Origin: Dysgonamonadaceae bacterium
GTDB taxonomy: Bacteria; Bacteroidota; Bacteroidia; Bacteroidales; Azobacteroidaceae
Direction of reading: 5' to 3'
Assembly (NCBI GenBank): GCA_031272075.1
Contig: JAISUK010000078.1
Location: forward strand, 1 to 59,442
Length of the DNA: 59,442 nucleotides
Shown: positions 9,826 through 17,942 of the stretch, piece after piece
How the letters are laid out: each line of letters starts with the position of its first letter
How positions within the stretch are numbered: the first letter of the stretch is position 1
The notes under the pieces: generated by a model
Told to the model about the DNA's origin: nothing
What the model saw: only the letters and a program-made list of their open reading frames with translations
The model's database searches: none
Translations under genes and position numbers: made by a program

Positions 9826-10680
9826 ATGCGTGATTTAATAAATTTCATATTCAAAAATATTCATTGGTTATTTTTCTTCTTGCTGGTCTTTATTTCCTCT
9901 TTCTTGATTATCAATAACAATGAATTTCAACGAAGCAAATACCTCGCTTTCAAGACTGAAATCATCGGGAAAGGTCATCTCGTATCGAGCTATGTCAATT
10001 CCTATCTGGGATTGCGCGAAACCAATCAGAAACTCATCCGGCAAATCACCGAACAGGAATCGCTGATACAAAAGCTTCAGCAACAATTGGCCGAATTGTC
10101 CGTCACGATGAAAACACCGACATTCATCGATGATTCCGCTCGGTTTGAAAAATACGAATTTATTGCTGCGCGCGTGATAAACAACAATGTTTCGGGAGTC
10201 GAAAACCTGATTATGCTGGACAAGGGAAGCAACCAGGGCGTGGAAAACGATATGGGCGTATTCTCGCTGGAAGGCATTGTGGGAAGGGTGATCCATACTT
10301 CGCCGAATTTCTCAGTCGTGATTTCATTGCTCAATCCCAAGTTTCGACCGAGTTGCAAGGTGGTAGGCGACAACAGTTTCGGTCCGTTAATCTGGAAAGA
10401 GCGCGATCCGCGCTACGCTTATCTGGAAGAACTGCCTCGCCATGTGGTATTTCATATCGGCGACACGGTGGTCACGAGCGGTTACTCGACCGTATTCCCC
10501 GAAGGCGTTCCGGTAGGTGTGATTACAAGTTCCGAAAAACAAACCAACGACAACTTCAATTCCGTGAAAGTAAAGTTATTCACTAATTTTATTACACTCA
10601 AAGAAGTCTTTATCGTTAAAATGAATAATAAGGAAGAAGTCCAAGAATTAGAAAATACATTTGAAACAAATGTCGAGTAA
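9826..10680 (+). CDS. mreC: Rod-shape determining protein MreC
   Basis: 284 residues. One N-terminal membrane segment (WLFFFLLVFISSFLIINN), a coiled coil at ~62-95 (ETNQKLIRQITEQESLIQKL), and two periplasmic beta domains with MLDKGSNQGVENDMGV, GIVGRVIHTSPNFSVV and DTVVTSGYSTVFPEGVPVG. It scaffolds MreB, MreD, PBP2 and RodA on the periplasmic side. A 46-base gap separates it from mreB; its 3' end overlaps mreD by 11 bases. Confidence 0.93.
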   Translation: MRDLINFIFKNIHWLFFFLLVFISSFLIINNNEFQRSKYLAFKTEIIGKGHLVSSYVNSYLGLRETNQKLIRQITEQESLIQKLQQQLAELSVTMKTPTFIDDSARFEKYEFIAARVINNNVSGVENLIMLDKGSNQGVENDMGVFSLEGIVGRVIHTSPNFSVVISLLNPKFRPSCKVVGDNSFGPLIWKERDPRYAYLEELPRHVVFHIGDTVVTSGYSTVFPEGVPVGVITSSEKQTNDNFNSVKVKLFTNFITLKEVFIVKMNNKEEVQELENTFETNVE

Positions 10681-11182
10681 ATGGTATCATCAAATCCTGT
10701 TTTTTATCCTGTTAATACTCTTGCAGGTATGGTTTTTTAGTCGAATCCACTTGTTCAATTTTGCGACTCCCCTGCCCTATATTTATTTTATCGCAAAATT
10801 ACCTTCCAACATGAATCGCAACGTGGTATTGTTGTTGTCGTTTCTGCTGGGTTTTTTTATCGACCTGTTTGGTTATACGATGGGTATCAATGCCTTGGCT
10901 TCCACCATCGCAGGATTTTCACGGTATTATTCACTGCAGTTGTTTACACCAAAAGACCTGCCGCAAAAATATACACCCTCCGTACAGACATTGGGATCCA
11001 CTTTTTTCCAACGCTATATCGGATTCATCTTGCTGATTCATGAGTTTGTTTTCTTCCTGGTAGAAACTTTCTCGCTTTTTGATCCGGTCATCCTCTTAAT
11101 CCGGTTTTTGAGCAGCTTTGTACTGACATTCATTTTGGTAATCGTTTTCGAACGTTTCAATTTTAATTTTCAAAAAGAGTGA
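10670..11182 (+). CDS. mreD: Rod-shape determining protein MreD
   Basis: 170 residues starting at the ATG at 10670 (MSSKWYHQ), inside the end of mreC; a TTG three codons earlier is less likely. Four or five hydrophobic helices fill the protein (ILFFILLILLQVWFF, VVLLLSFLLGFFIDLFGY, FILLIHEFVFFLVETF, FLSSFVLTFILVIVF), typical of this poorly conserved integral membrane partner of MreC. Identification rests on size, topology and position between mreC and mrdA. The stop TGA overlaps the GTG start of mrdA. Confidence 0.88.
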   Translation: MSSKWYHQILFFILLILLQVWFFSRIHLFNFATPLPYIYFIAKLPSNMNRNVVLLLSFLLGFFIDLFGYTMGINALASTIAGFSRYYSLQLFTPKDLPQKYTPSVQTLGSTFFQRYIGFILLIHEFVFFLVETFSLFDPVILLIRFLSSFVLTFILVIVFERFNFNFQKE

Positions 11183-13026
11183 GTCCCAACCTTCTGAATA
11201 CCGAAAAGCGAAGAAACTGGATTATTATCGGAATCTGCCTCATCTTTCTGATATATCTCATCCAGTTGTTTTCATTGCAAATTGTCGACAACAACTACAA
11301 GAAATGGGCGGAAAACAATGTGTTTTTCAAGAAAGTGCGTTATCCTTCGCGCGGGATACTCTACGACCGCAACAACAACCTGCTGGTATATAATCAACCT
11401 GCCTACGACCTGATGGTAGTGATGAAAGAAGTGGAACCGTTCGACACATTGACTTTCTGCAACATACTCAACATCACGGAACTTCAATTCCGTAAACGGA
11501 TAGAAGACATCAAAAACCGGAGCATCAATCCCGGATATTCTCCATATCTTCCTCAATTTGTATTGACCCAACTCGGAAATAAAGAATACGGCATTCTGCA
11601 GGAATCATTATACAAATTCCCCGGATTCTATATTCAGAATCGTACCATCAGGGAATACACCTATTCGAATGCAGCGCATATTTTGGGATACATCGCCAAT
11701 GTCAACAAGAACAACCTCGCCGAAGACAAATATTATGCACAGAACGATTATATTGGGAAAACCGGCGTTGAGCGGTCGTACGAGACCTACCTGCGCGGCG
11801 AAAAAGGGATTGAAATCTTGTTGCGCGACGCCCACGGCCGCATCAAAGGAAAATATGAAAACGGCATCCACGACACAGATCCCATTCCTGGAAAAAATCT
11901 GACGCTGTCCATTGATATCGAATTGCAGAAATACGGGGAAGAATTGTTGCAGAACAAACTGGGATCCATCGTCATGATTGAGCCTTCGACCGGAGAAGTG
12001 CTGTGCATGGCGGCTAGTCCCACCTACGATCCTTCGCTGTTTGTGGGACGCCAATTCGGCGCCAACTTCCTGGAGCTGCAGGAAGATCCATATAGGCCTT
12101 TAATAAACAGAGCTTTGAGCGGACAGTATCCACCCGGATCTACCTTCAAGGTAGCGCAGGGTCTGGTGTTTCTCGAAGAAAACATCATCACGGCAAGCAC
12201 CATGTATACCTGCTACAATGGATTTCCACCCGGAGGCGGTAAACCCAGATGCCATGCCCACGGCTCACCGCTCAATCTGCTTCACGCTATCGGCACTTCG
12301 TGCAACGCCTATTTCTGTTGGGGATTGAAAAATATGCTGGACAACAAAAAATACGGGACTATCAAGACAGCGATGGATACCTGGAAAGAGCGGATGGAGG
12401 CTCAGGGATTCGGTGTGAAATTGGGAATCGATCTGCCCGGAGAAGCCAGCGGTTTGATTCCCGACAGCAAATTTTACAACAAACTCTACAACAACCGCTG
12501 GAATCCGTTTACGCTGATTTCAAATGCGATCGGACAAGGCGAAGTGACGACTACTCCTTTGCAGATCAGCAACCTGGCGGCAACGGTAGCCAATCGGGGG
12601 TATTTCTATACCCCACATGTAGTGAAAGCCATTCAAGATGACGCCTTGGATCCGGTCTACTCCAAACGAAGAGAGACGGGAATCCAAAAGGAGCATTACG
12701 AGTCGGTGATTGAAGGCATGCGCCTTGCTGTCACCTCCGGCACCTGCTGGCAGGCGAATCTGCCGGACATCGAGGTCTGCGGGAAGACCGGCACAGTGCA
12801 AAATGCAAAAATAAAGGACCATTCAGTTTTCATGGGATTCGCCCCCAAAGACAATCCGAAAGTAGCAATTGTCGTTTATGTGGAAAATGCAGGGTTCGGA
12901 AGCAAAATTGCCGTCCCGATCGGACGGTTGATGCTCGAAAAATACTTGCGCGGCTCGATCCCCGAATCCAGTTTGTATTTAGAACAAGAAATGAAAAACG
13001 CAATAATACTCAACAATGCCCTATAG
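11179..13026 (+). CDS. mrdA: Penicillin-binding protein 2, elongation transpeptidase
   Basis: 615 residues starting with GTG at 11179; GTGA overlaps the mreD stop, giving translational coupling. A single N-terminal membrane helix (WIIIGICLIFLIYLIQLF) is followed by the PBP dimer domain (YPSRGILYDRNNNLLVYN) and the transpeptidase domain. Active-site motifs: STFK with Ser321, SCN in GTSCNAYF, and KTG at Lys536 (CGKTGTVQN). It cross-links peptidoglycan in the elongasome together with RodA, whose gene overlaps its last 11 bases. Confidence 0.95.
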   Translation: MSPNLLNTEKRRNWIIIGICLIFLIYLIQLFSLQIVDNNYKKWAENNVFFKKVRYPSRGILYDRNNNLLVYNQPAYDLMVVMKEVEPFDTLTFCNILNITELQFRKRIEDIKNRSINPGYSPYLPQFVLTQLGNKEYGILQESLYKFPGFYIQNRTIREYTYSNAAHILGYIANVNKNNLAEDKYYAQNDYIGKTGVERSYETYLRGEKGIEILLRDAHGRIKGKYENGIHDTDPIPGKNLTLSIDIELQKYGEELLQNKLGSIVMIEPSTGEVLCMAASPTYDPSLFVGRQFGANFLELQEDPYRPLINRALSGQYPPGSTFKVAQGLVFLEENIITASTMYTCYNGFPPGGGKPRCHAHGSPLNLLHAIGTSCNAYFCWGLKNMLDNKKYGTIKTAMDTWKERMEAQGFGVKLGIDLPGEASGLIPDSKFYNKLYNNRWNPFTLISNAIGQGEVTTTPLQISNLAATVANRGYFYTPHVVKAIQDDALDPVYSKRRETGIQKEHYESVIEGMRLAVTSGTCWQANLPDIEVCGKTGTVQNAKIKDHSVFMGFAPKDNPKVAIVVYVENAGFGSKIAVPIGRLMLEKYLRGSIPESSLYLEQEMKNAIILNNAL

Positions 13027-14461
13027 GAAAATCAATGTCTGGACATCGCTCGACTGGTGGACAGTGATCTTGTTTTTTGTGCTGTTTTTTATCGGCTGGT
13101 TAGCGATATATAGCGCCAGCAGCGACTTCGATCATACCGGAATGATGACGCTATCAGGTCGGTCGGGAAATCAATTGTTGTGGATTTTCATTTCATTGAT
13201 CGTCGGATGCAGCATCCTGATCATCGACGACGACTGGTATTCCATCTTCGCTTACTGGATTTACGCTTTCATAATCCTGCTGTTGATCGTCACCATTTTC
13301 CTGGCACCCGACATCAAAGGATCGCGCTCGTGGCTGGTGATTGGGAACATCTACATACAGCCTGCCGAGTTTTCCAAATTCGCAACCGCCTTAGCATTAG
13401 CGAAATTTTTGAATCAGTTTAAATTCAACCTGATGAATCCCAAGAATTTTCTGATCGCTTTGGGATTGATCTGCTTACCGATTGGCTTGATATTATTGCA
13501 ATGGGAAGCCGGTTCAGCGCTGGTTTTTCTCGTATTCTTCCTCGTATTGTACCGCGAAGGGATGCCCGGCATGATCATATTGATCGGCATCTGCATGACG
13601 GTATTCTTTATTCTCAGCATGAAATACGCCGAAGTCTTTTTTGACAAGACTGTTGTGGGGCAATTGATCGTCTTGGTGTTGATTCTGCTGATTGCCATCG
13701 GATATATTTTCAGTAAAAAAAATAAGCAGGTCATCCGGAATATTTTATTCGGAATGTTGATCGTTGCCGTTATTTCAACAGCCGTCTACCTATTATATGT
13801 ATACGATCTGACCATCGTTTTATTGACGACACTCGCGCTGCTTAGCATTTATTTGTTGTGGCTCGCTTATAAATTCTGGATGAGAGACTACCTGTTTGTT
13901 GTCCTGTTCATCCTGTTTTCTATATCTTTCCTCTATTCGGTCGATTATGTTTTCGACGATGTGTTGAAACCCCATCAGCAGGTGCGGCTGCAGGTGGCTT
14001 TAGGCATGAAAGACGATCCGACCGGTGCAAACTACAATGTCAATCAATCCAAGATTGCGATCGGCTCGGGGGGATTGTGGGGGAAAGGTTACCTGAACGG
14101 GACTCAGACAAAAATGAATTACGTCCCGGAACAGGATACTGATTTCATCTTTTGCACGATTGGCGAAGAAGACGGGTTTGTCGGCACCACCTTTGTCCTG
14201 CTGTTATACCTGGCGCTGATTCTACGGCTCATTTACTTGGCCGAGCGACAGCGATCCACATTCAACCGCGTTTATGGATACAGCGTAGCCTCCATCATCT
14301 TCTTTCACGTGGTAGTCAACATCGGAATGGTCATCGGCATCACTCCTGTGATCGGTATTCCGCTCTGTTTTTTCAGCTACGGCGGCTCTTCTTTCCTTTC
14401 ATTCTCCATTCTTTTATTTATCTTCCTGCGGCTGGACGCCTCCAGGAATGAGCGATTGTGA
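13016..14461 (+). CDS. rodA: Peptidoglycan polymerase RodA (SEDS family)
   Basis: 481 residues, longer than the ~370 of E. coli because of an additional hydrophobic middle (about 205-300) that I know as common in Bacteroidales RodA. SEDS features: SASSDFDHTG near the N terminus, KGSRSWLVIGNIYIQPAEFSKFA, the LWGKGYLNGTQTKMNYVPEQDTDFIF block with the catalytic-type Asp region, and a final FFSYGGSSFLSFSILL. It polymerises lipid II glycan strands with PBP2. The start overlaps mrdA and its TGA overlaps the ATG of the next gene by one base. Confidence 0.94.
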   Translation: MPYRKINVWTSLDWWTVILFFVLFFIGWLAIYSASSDFDHTGMMTLSGRSGNQLLWIFISLIVGCSILIIDDDWYSIFAYWIYAFIILLLIVTIFLAPDIKGSRSWLVIGNIYIQPAEFSKFATALALAKFLNQFKFNLMNPKNFLIALGLICLPIGLILLQWEAGSALVFLVFFLVLYREGMPGMIILIGICMTVFFILSMKYAEVFFDKTVVGQLIVLVLILLIAIGYIFSKKNKQVIRNILFGMLIVAVISTAVYLLYVYDLTIVLLTTLALLSIYLLWLAYKFWMRDYLFVVLFILFSISFLYSVDYVFDDVLKPHQQVRLQVALGMKDDPTGANYNVNQSKIAIGSGGLWGKGYLNGTQTKMNYVPEQDTDFIFCTIGEEDGFVGTTFVLLLYLALILRLIYLAERQRSTFNRVYGYSVASIIFFHVVVNIGMVIGITPVIGIPLCFFSYGGSSFLSFSILLFIFLRLDASRNERL

Positions 14462-15381
14462 TGACTGACAAACACCCCGCCGGACACAGCGCCCTGATAG
14501 TGGCATACATCATTTTTGGGCTGAACATCCCAATAATGAAGTCTGTCTTGAGCGACGGGCACCTCTCCTCCATCGATATCGCCTTCCTCCGTTTTGCCGG
14601 AAGCATGGTCTTTTTTTGGATTTCTTCATGCTTCCTCCCGAAAGAGAAAGTGACGCGACGTGACAACATTCTTCTATTTTTAGCAGCGATGACAGGCATC
14701 TTCTTCAACCAACTGATGTTCAGTTTCGGACTCGCCAGGACTTCTCCCGTGGATGCCGCCATCATCAATACCATCGGGCCTATCATGACAATGATTCTGG
14801 CTGCTTTCTTCCTCAAAGAACCGGTCACATGGATGAAGTCGGCTGGGGTTTTTATCGGTGTCGTTGGCGCTTTATTGCTCATTTTCAGCAACAATCTTCA
14901 TGGCCGCGAAAATGCCAGTCTCGAAGGCAATTGCTTGATATTGGGCAGTACGCTCTCGTTTGTGATTTACCTCACAGCGTTCAAGCCGTTGATAATGAGA
15001 TATCGGCCTGTCACACTGATGAAGTGGATGTTTTTATACGCAACCGTATGCTGTCTCCCGTTTTGCTGGCATAGCGTGGTTGCAATCAAATATGCCGAAG
15101 TGCCCCTCCACATCTGGCTGGAAATACTCTATGTTGTGCTGTTGGCGACGTTCCTGTGCTATTTCCTTGTTCCCGTAGGACAAAAATACCTGCGCCCAAC
15201 CATTGTCAGTATGTATAATTATGTACAACCGGTCGTGTCTTCGTTGGTGTCGGTAGCAGTAGGGATGGATACTTTCGGTTGGCGCAAGTCACTTGCGACG
15301 CTGCTTATTTTTCTGGGCGTCTGGGTCGTAACTCAAAGCAAATCACGTGCTCAGCTCACTTCAAACAAAAAAGAAAAGTGA
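14461..15381 (+). CDS. EamA/DMT-family transporter
   Basis: 306 residues with about ten membrane helices in two EamA repeats (first: LNIPIMKSVLSDGHLSSIDIAFLRF; second: GNCLILGSTLSFVIYLTAFKPLI). Drug/metabolite exporter superfamily; the substrate cannot be read from sequence. ATG at 14461 is chosen over the GTG immediately before it; it overlaps the rodA stop (TGATG), so it is translated as the last gene of the elongasome operon, though a link to cell-wall work is unproven. Confidence 0.85.
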   Translation: MTDKHPAGHSALIVAYIIFGLNIPIMKSVLSDGHLSSIDIAFLRFAGSMVFFWISSCFLPKEKVTRRDNILLFLAAMTGIFFNQLMFSFGLARTSPVDAAIINTIGPIMTMILAAFFLKEPVTWMKSAGVFIGVVGALLLIFSNNLHGRENASLEGNCLILGSTLSFVIYLTAFKPLIMRYRPVTLMKWMFLYATVCCLPFCWHSVVAIKYAEVPLHIWLEILYVVLLATFLCYFLVPVGQKYLRPTIVSMYNYVQPVVSSLVSVAVGMDTFGWRKSLATLLIFLGVWVVTQSKSRAQLTSNKKEK

Positions 15382-15420
15382 ATGCGCCAAATCCGTTTGA
15401 GAAAAAATATTCCAAAATTC

Positions 15421-15450
15421 TTGTAGAATCAAAAATAGATTGTACCTTTG
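15421..15450 (+). promoter_or_regulatory. Promoter of tRNA-Asp
   Basis: TTG (15421-15423), 19 bases, then TACCTTTG (15443-15450): a full Bacteroidota -33/-7 promoter, 38 bases upstream of the mature tRNA. Confidence 0.8.
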
Positions 15451-15488
15451 TAGCACTTTTTGAAAAAGCAATAGCTAAATCAAGCACT

Positions 15489-15562
15489 GGTGTGGTAGTT
15501 CAGCTGGTTAGAATACCTGCCTGTCACGCAGGGGGTCGCGGGTTCGAGTCCCGTCCATACCG
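15489..15562 (+). tRNA. tRNA-Asp (anticodon GTC)
   Basis: 74 bases fold as a standard cloverleaf. The acceptor arm GGTGTGG pairs with CCATACC with one G-U pair; the D loop carries AGCTGGTTAGA; the anticodon loop is CTGTCAC (GTC); the T arm GCGGG-TTCGAGT-CCCGT is intact; the discriminator is G. CCA is not encoded (CAA follows). The sequence closely matches bacterial tRNA-Asp. It stands alone. Confidence 0.97.
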
Positions 15563-15595
15563 CAAACAAGACTGATTATCAGCAAGTTGCAAAAT

Positions 15596-15648
15596 CAACA
15601 CCCAATTTTACACCCAAGAATGTAAAGTTGGGTGTTGTTGTTTTATTT
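15596..15648 (+). terminator. Intrinsic terminator after tRNA-Asp
   Basis: A 17-bp stem with one G-U pair (15596-15612 with 15621-15637), loop CCCAAGAA, followed by TTGTTTTATTT. It starts 33 bases after the tRNA. The left arm and loop also hold the direct repeat ACACCCA (15598-15604, 15610-15616 region). Confidence 0.8.
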
Positions 15649-15663
15649 AGTCAATTACCGTAT

Positions 15664-15882
15664 TCCAAACAAAACTGGCTGAGAGGCATAAATATGAGTG
15701 TGGATAAGGTATTGGACATTGCAAAAACGATTACAACAATGAAAATTCGCCTGCCTGTCAGCAATGAAACAATGACAAAGACGATGCTGATGACTGCAAA
15801 ACACCGCAGTATCACAGCCCTGTTCAATGAAAATTTTTGGAATGTTTTTTTAGGGTGTCCCAGTGGCGAAGTCAGGAAATAA
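15664..15882 (+). pseudogene. Probable C-terminal remnant of an IS transposase
   Basis: The open frame reads SKQNWLRGINMSVDKVLDI, AKTITTMKIRLP, TMTKTMLMTAKHRSI and LFNENFW before a stop. From memory, this order (conserved AKTI, strand, leucine/threonine run, LF..FW end) resembles the C terminus of IS1634/IS4-like DDE transposases of Bacteroidota. The upstream catalytic part is missing: the frame runs directly into the tRNA terminator. No terminal inverted repeats were found. It could instead be a short unrelated ORF starting at the ATG at 15694. The rest of 15563-15955 contains no other gene I can support. Confidence 0.4.
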
Positions 15883-15955
15883 AATGTATTGACCTATGAA
15901 GGAAAGTTGAAAAATGCAGTAGAAATTTCGTGGTTCATGCTACTTTGAAGGTATT

Positions 15956-17092
15956 TTATATTCCTCCTGCCAAAATCCACACCTTTCTTTTGTTGTCATT
16001 ACGCAAGGCCAGATTGGTTTCTTTGATTTCGCCGTTCGTCAGTTTCAATTTCACAGGAACTAACTCCCCGAAGTAATCTTTTGATTTATATGCTTTTCCA
16101 ATTTCTAAAACTTCCAGACCGAAATATTCCGGACAAAATATACGGAGCACTTCTTCGTAATAGACAAAAGCATCTTTGATGGGAGTTATGTCGTTTTTAT
16201 GCAGCGCCTCAAGGATTTTTACGACGGCATCTCTGGCGCTGATATCTATTAATTCGGGGTTATCCAAAGGTTTGTACAACTCTTTTAGCGTATGATTTTC
16301 AGGCAAATATGTGATTTGTTCGGAATCAACCGGCACGTTATATTGAATATCTGTGGTGTTCAGAATGTTGATGTATTTGTCTTTCCTAAAGATGTATATT
16401 TCAATAGAATGTAAAAGTTTTGTGGCTTTATCAAAAGTGATAATTTGCTTATTATCAGCAGCGTAAATACTAATGTCCCCATAATAATAATTTTTGGGAA
16501 AGCGGTCTCGCGCCTTGGAAGCAATTGTGAGCGTAATGTGATCATTACTCTCCTTCAAATTTACTTTTGTTCCGCGCGCTTTTAGCAGTTTATGCGCATT
16601 ATTGCGCAAACATTCCGGTTCGAGCAAAAAGAGCAATTCTCCTAAAACATTGTATGCCCCTTCGCCTTTATGCACTTTATCACTGCGCTTATACCATAAA
16701 AAAGTGTTTTGCCCGTCATACAACACCGCTTTCGTTGGCTGCTCAATACGCCACTGCTGAGTCTCAAACGACTTTGTGAGCGTATTTTCGACAAAATCGT
16801 TTTTCAAAATAATCTCCTCAAAATTGCCTTCATCTCGCGTACGCAACATGTACTTCATTACCATAGTCTTAACCCCTTTTGTCTTTTCGCTGGATTCGAT
16901 GAATAAATTCAATGCTTTCACCCTTGTGTAATGGTCTATTTCAAGTTGAATTACGAATGGAAGCCCCAATAATGCTGCCACAGCCGCATATTTTATCGAC
17001 TTCAGAATTAATCTTTTGCGAATTTGACTTAACACATTCACTTTAAGCGATTCGGGCGGGGTCGGTTTTATTCTTGGAGTTAGCACATTCAT
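15956..17092 (-). CDS. Membrane-anchored partner of the ECF sigma factor (putative anti-sigma, LolA/RseB-like periplasmic domain)
   Basis: 378 residues. It opens with a short cytoplasmic segment (NVLTPRIKPTPPESLKVNVL) like that of Bacteroidota anti-sigma proteins, one membrane helix at ~34-52 (IKYAAVAALLGLPFVIQL), then a large periplasmic part. Alternating strands such as KAVLYDGQNTFLWYKRSDK and KYINILNTTDIQYNVP suggest a LolA/RseB-type half-barrel (inference from pattern only). No zinc-binding HxxxCxxC anti-sigma motif is present. The start overlaps the sigma gene stop by four bases (ATGA), so the two proteins are made together. Base composition is distinctly AT-rich compared with the neighbours. 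Confidence 0.6.
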   Translation of the reverse strand: MNVLTPRIKPTPPESLKVNVLSQIRKRLILKSIKYAAVAALLGLPFVIQLEIDHYTRVKALNLFIESSEKTKGVKTMVMKYMLRTRDEGNFEEIILKNDFVENTLTKSFETQQWRIEQPTKAVLYDGQNTFLWYKRSDKVHKGEGAYNVLGELLFLLEPECLRNNAHKLLKARGTKVNLKESNDHITLTIASKARDRFPKNYYYGDISIYAADNKQIITFDKATKLLHSIEIYIFRKDKYINILNTTDIQYNVPVDSEQITYLPENHTLKELYKPLDNPELIDISARDAVVKILEALHKNDITPIKDAFVYYEEVLRIFCPEYFGLEVLEIGKAYKSKDYFGELVPVKLKLTNGEIKETNLALRNDNKRKVWILAGGI

Positions 17093-17598
17093 AATCTACT
17101 AGATTGAAAGTTTTTTCTTATTAATTTGATGTTCGCATATCTGTAACGAGATTTGACGGTGCTCAAGCTTTCGGCAAGCACCTGCGAAATTTCGTCAAAA
17201 TTCAGATTATCAACGAATTTCAATCGCAAAACTTCGGCTTGTACTTCTGGCAAAGATCGCAAAATTTCCTCAATTCTGTTATATTCGGAAAGACAGGATG
17301 TTTTTTCTGCGTCCGGTAATTTGTTCGCAGGATCATATAAATCAGCAATTGGTATTTTCAGCGACTGCTTTTTATAATCGGCGCAGGAGTCATTAATAGA
17401 TTTTATCAAATAGACATAGATATTATCTATCATCGAAACACCGCTCATCGTTTCATAAAAATTCAGCAAAACCTCCTGCACAATAACCTGTGCAGTCTCA
17501 AAGGAGCCTAACCTGAAGAAAGCAGAGGAAAAAAGTGAGTTTTGATACGTTTCGATGATGCGTTCAAATTCTCTCATCTTTTTAAAAATATTTTTCAT
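17089..17598 (-). CDS. ECF-type RNA polymerase sigma factor
   Basis: 169 residues. Sigma region 2 lies at ~8-70 (IIETYQNSLFSSAFFRLGSF), and region 4 at ~110-165 with LPEVQAEVLRLKFVDNLNF and the helix-turn-helix DEISQVLAESLSTVKSRYR. It should direct polymerase to a small regulon, held inactive by the membrane protein encoded next to it. Gene order sigma then partner, with ATGA overlap, is the usual ECF layout. The target promoter is unknown. AT-rich composition and the flanking repeats suggest the pair was acquired (inference). Confidence 0.8.
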   Translation of the reverse strand: MKNIFKKMREFERIIETYQNSLFSSAFFRLGSFETAQVIVQEVLLNFYETMSGVSMIDNIYVYLIKSINDSCADYKKQSLKIPIADLYDPANKLPDAEKTSCLSEYNRIEEILRSLPEVQAEVLRLKFVDNLNFDEISQVLAESLSTVKSRYRYANIKLIRKNFQSSRL

Positions 17599-17613
17599 AC
17601 GTCAGTATTCATT

Positions 17614-17684
17614 TAAAAGGTCGTTTGGAACGCGCATGTCATTATTGTCATCAGCTTGGATGTTTGACAATGATGCTCGTTTCA
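17614..17684. repeat. Direct repeat copy A upstream of the sigma gene
   Basis: 71 bases starting TAAAAGGTCGTTTGGAACGC and ending GCTCGTTTCA. Copy B lies 224 bases downstream and matches at roughly nine positions in ten with a single 3-base indel. Copy A contains an inverted pair ATTGTCA (17644-17650) / TGACAAT (17665-17671). Confidence 0.85.
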
Positions 17685-17837
17685 TAACCAGTCACCGTTA
17701 ACAAATATGGCCTAAATATATAAATTAATTTTCATATTTTCCATTAAATCTGCAAATATTTTTTAAAAATCACTGCAATGTTTTGACACACAGAATCTTG
17801 TAGTATTGTTCATTTTCATGCGTCAATGATTTGTTTT

Positions 17838-17911
17838 TTAAAGGTCGTTTGGAACTCGCATGTCGTCATTATTGTCATCAACTTGGAGGTTTGAAAATCA
17901 TGCTCGTTACA
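17838..17911. repeat. Direct repeat copy B
   Basis: 74 bases starting TTAAAGGTCGTTTGGAACTC and ending GCTCGTTACA; a GTC insertion relative to copy A accounts for the length difference. The 344-base gap 17599-17942 holds only these two copies and AT-rich sequence between them; no gene is seen. Confidence 0.85.
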
Positions 17912-17942
17912 ATGGAATATTGTTCGTTACGCAGAGACGGAG

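Noticed and set aside
15677-15686. GGCTGAGAGG, similar to the core of a THI-box (TPP riboswitch)
   Set aside because: None of the other conserved THI-box segments surround it, and no thiamine gene follows.
17626-17655. GGAAC ... GTCATC as ECF promoters in the two repeats
   Set aside because: Spacing differs by three bases between the copies, and the direction would transcribe antisense to the metallophosphatase gene; kept only as a remark in the repeat finding.
17614-17911. CRISPR array
   Set aside because: Only two imperfect repeats of over 70 bases, spaced 153 bases apart, with no cas genes in the window.
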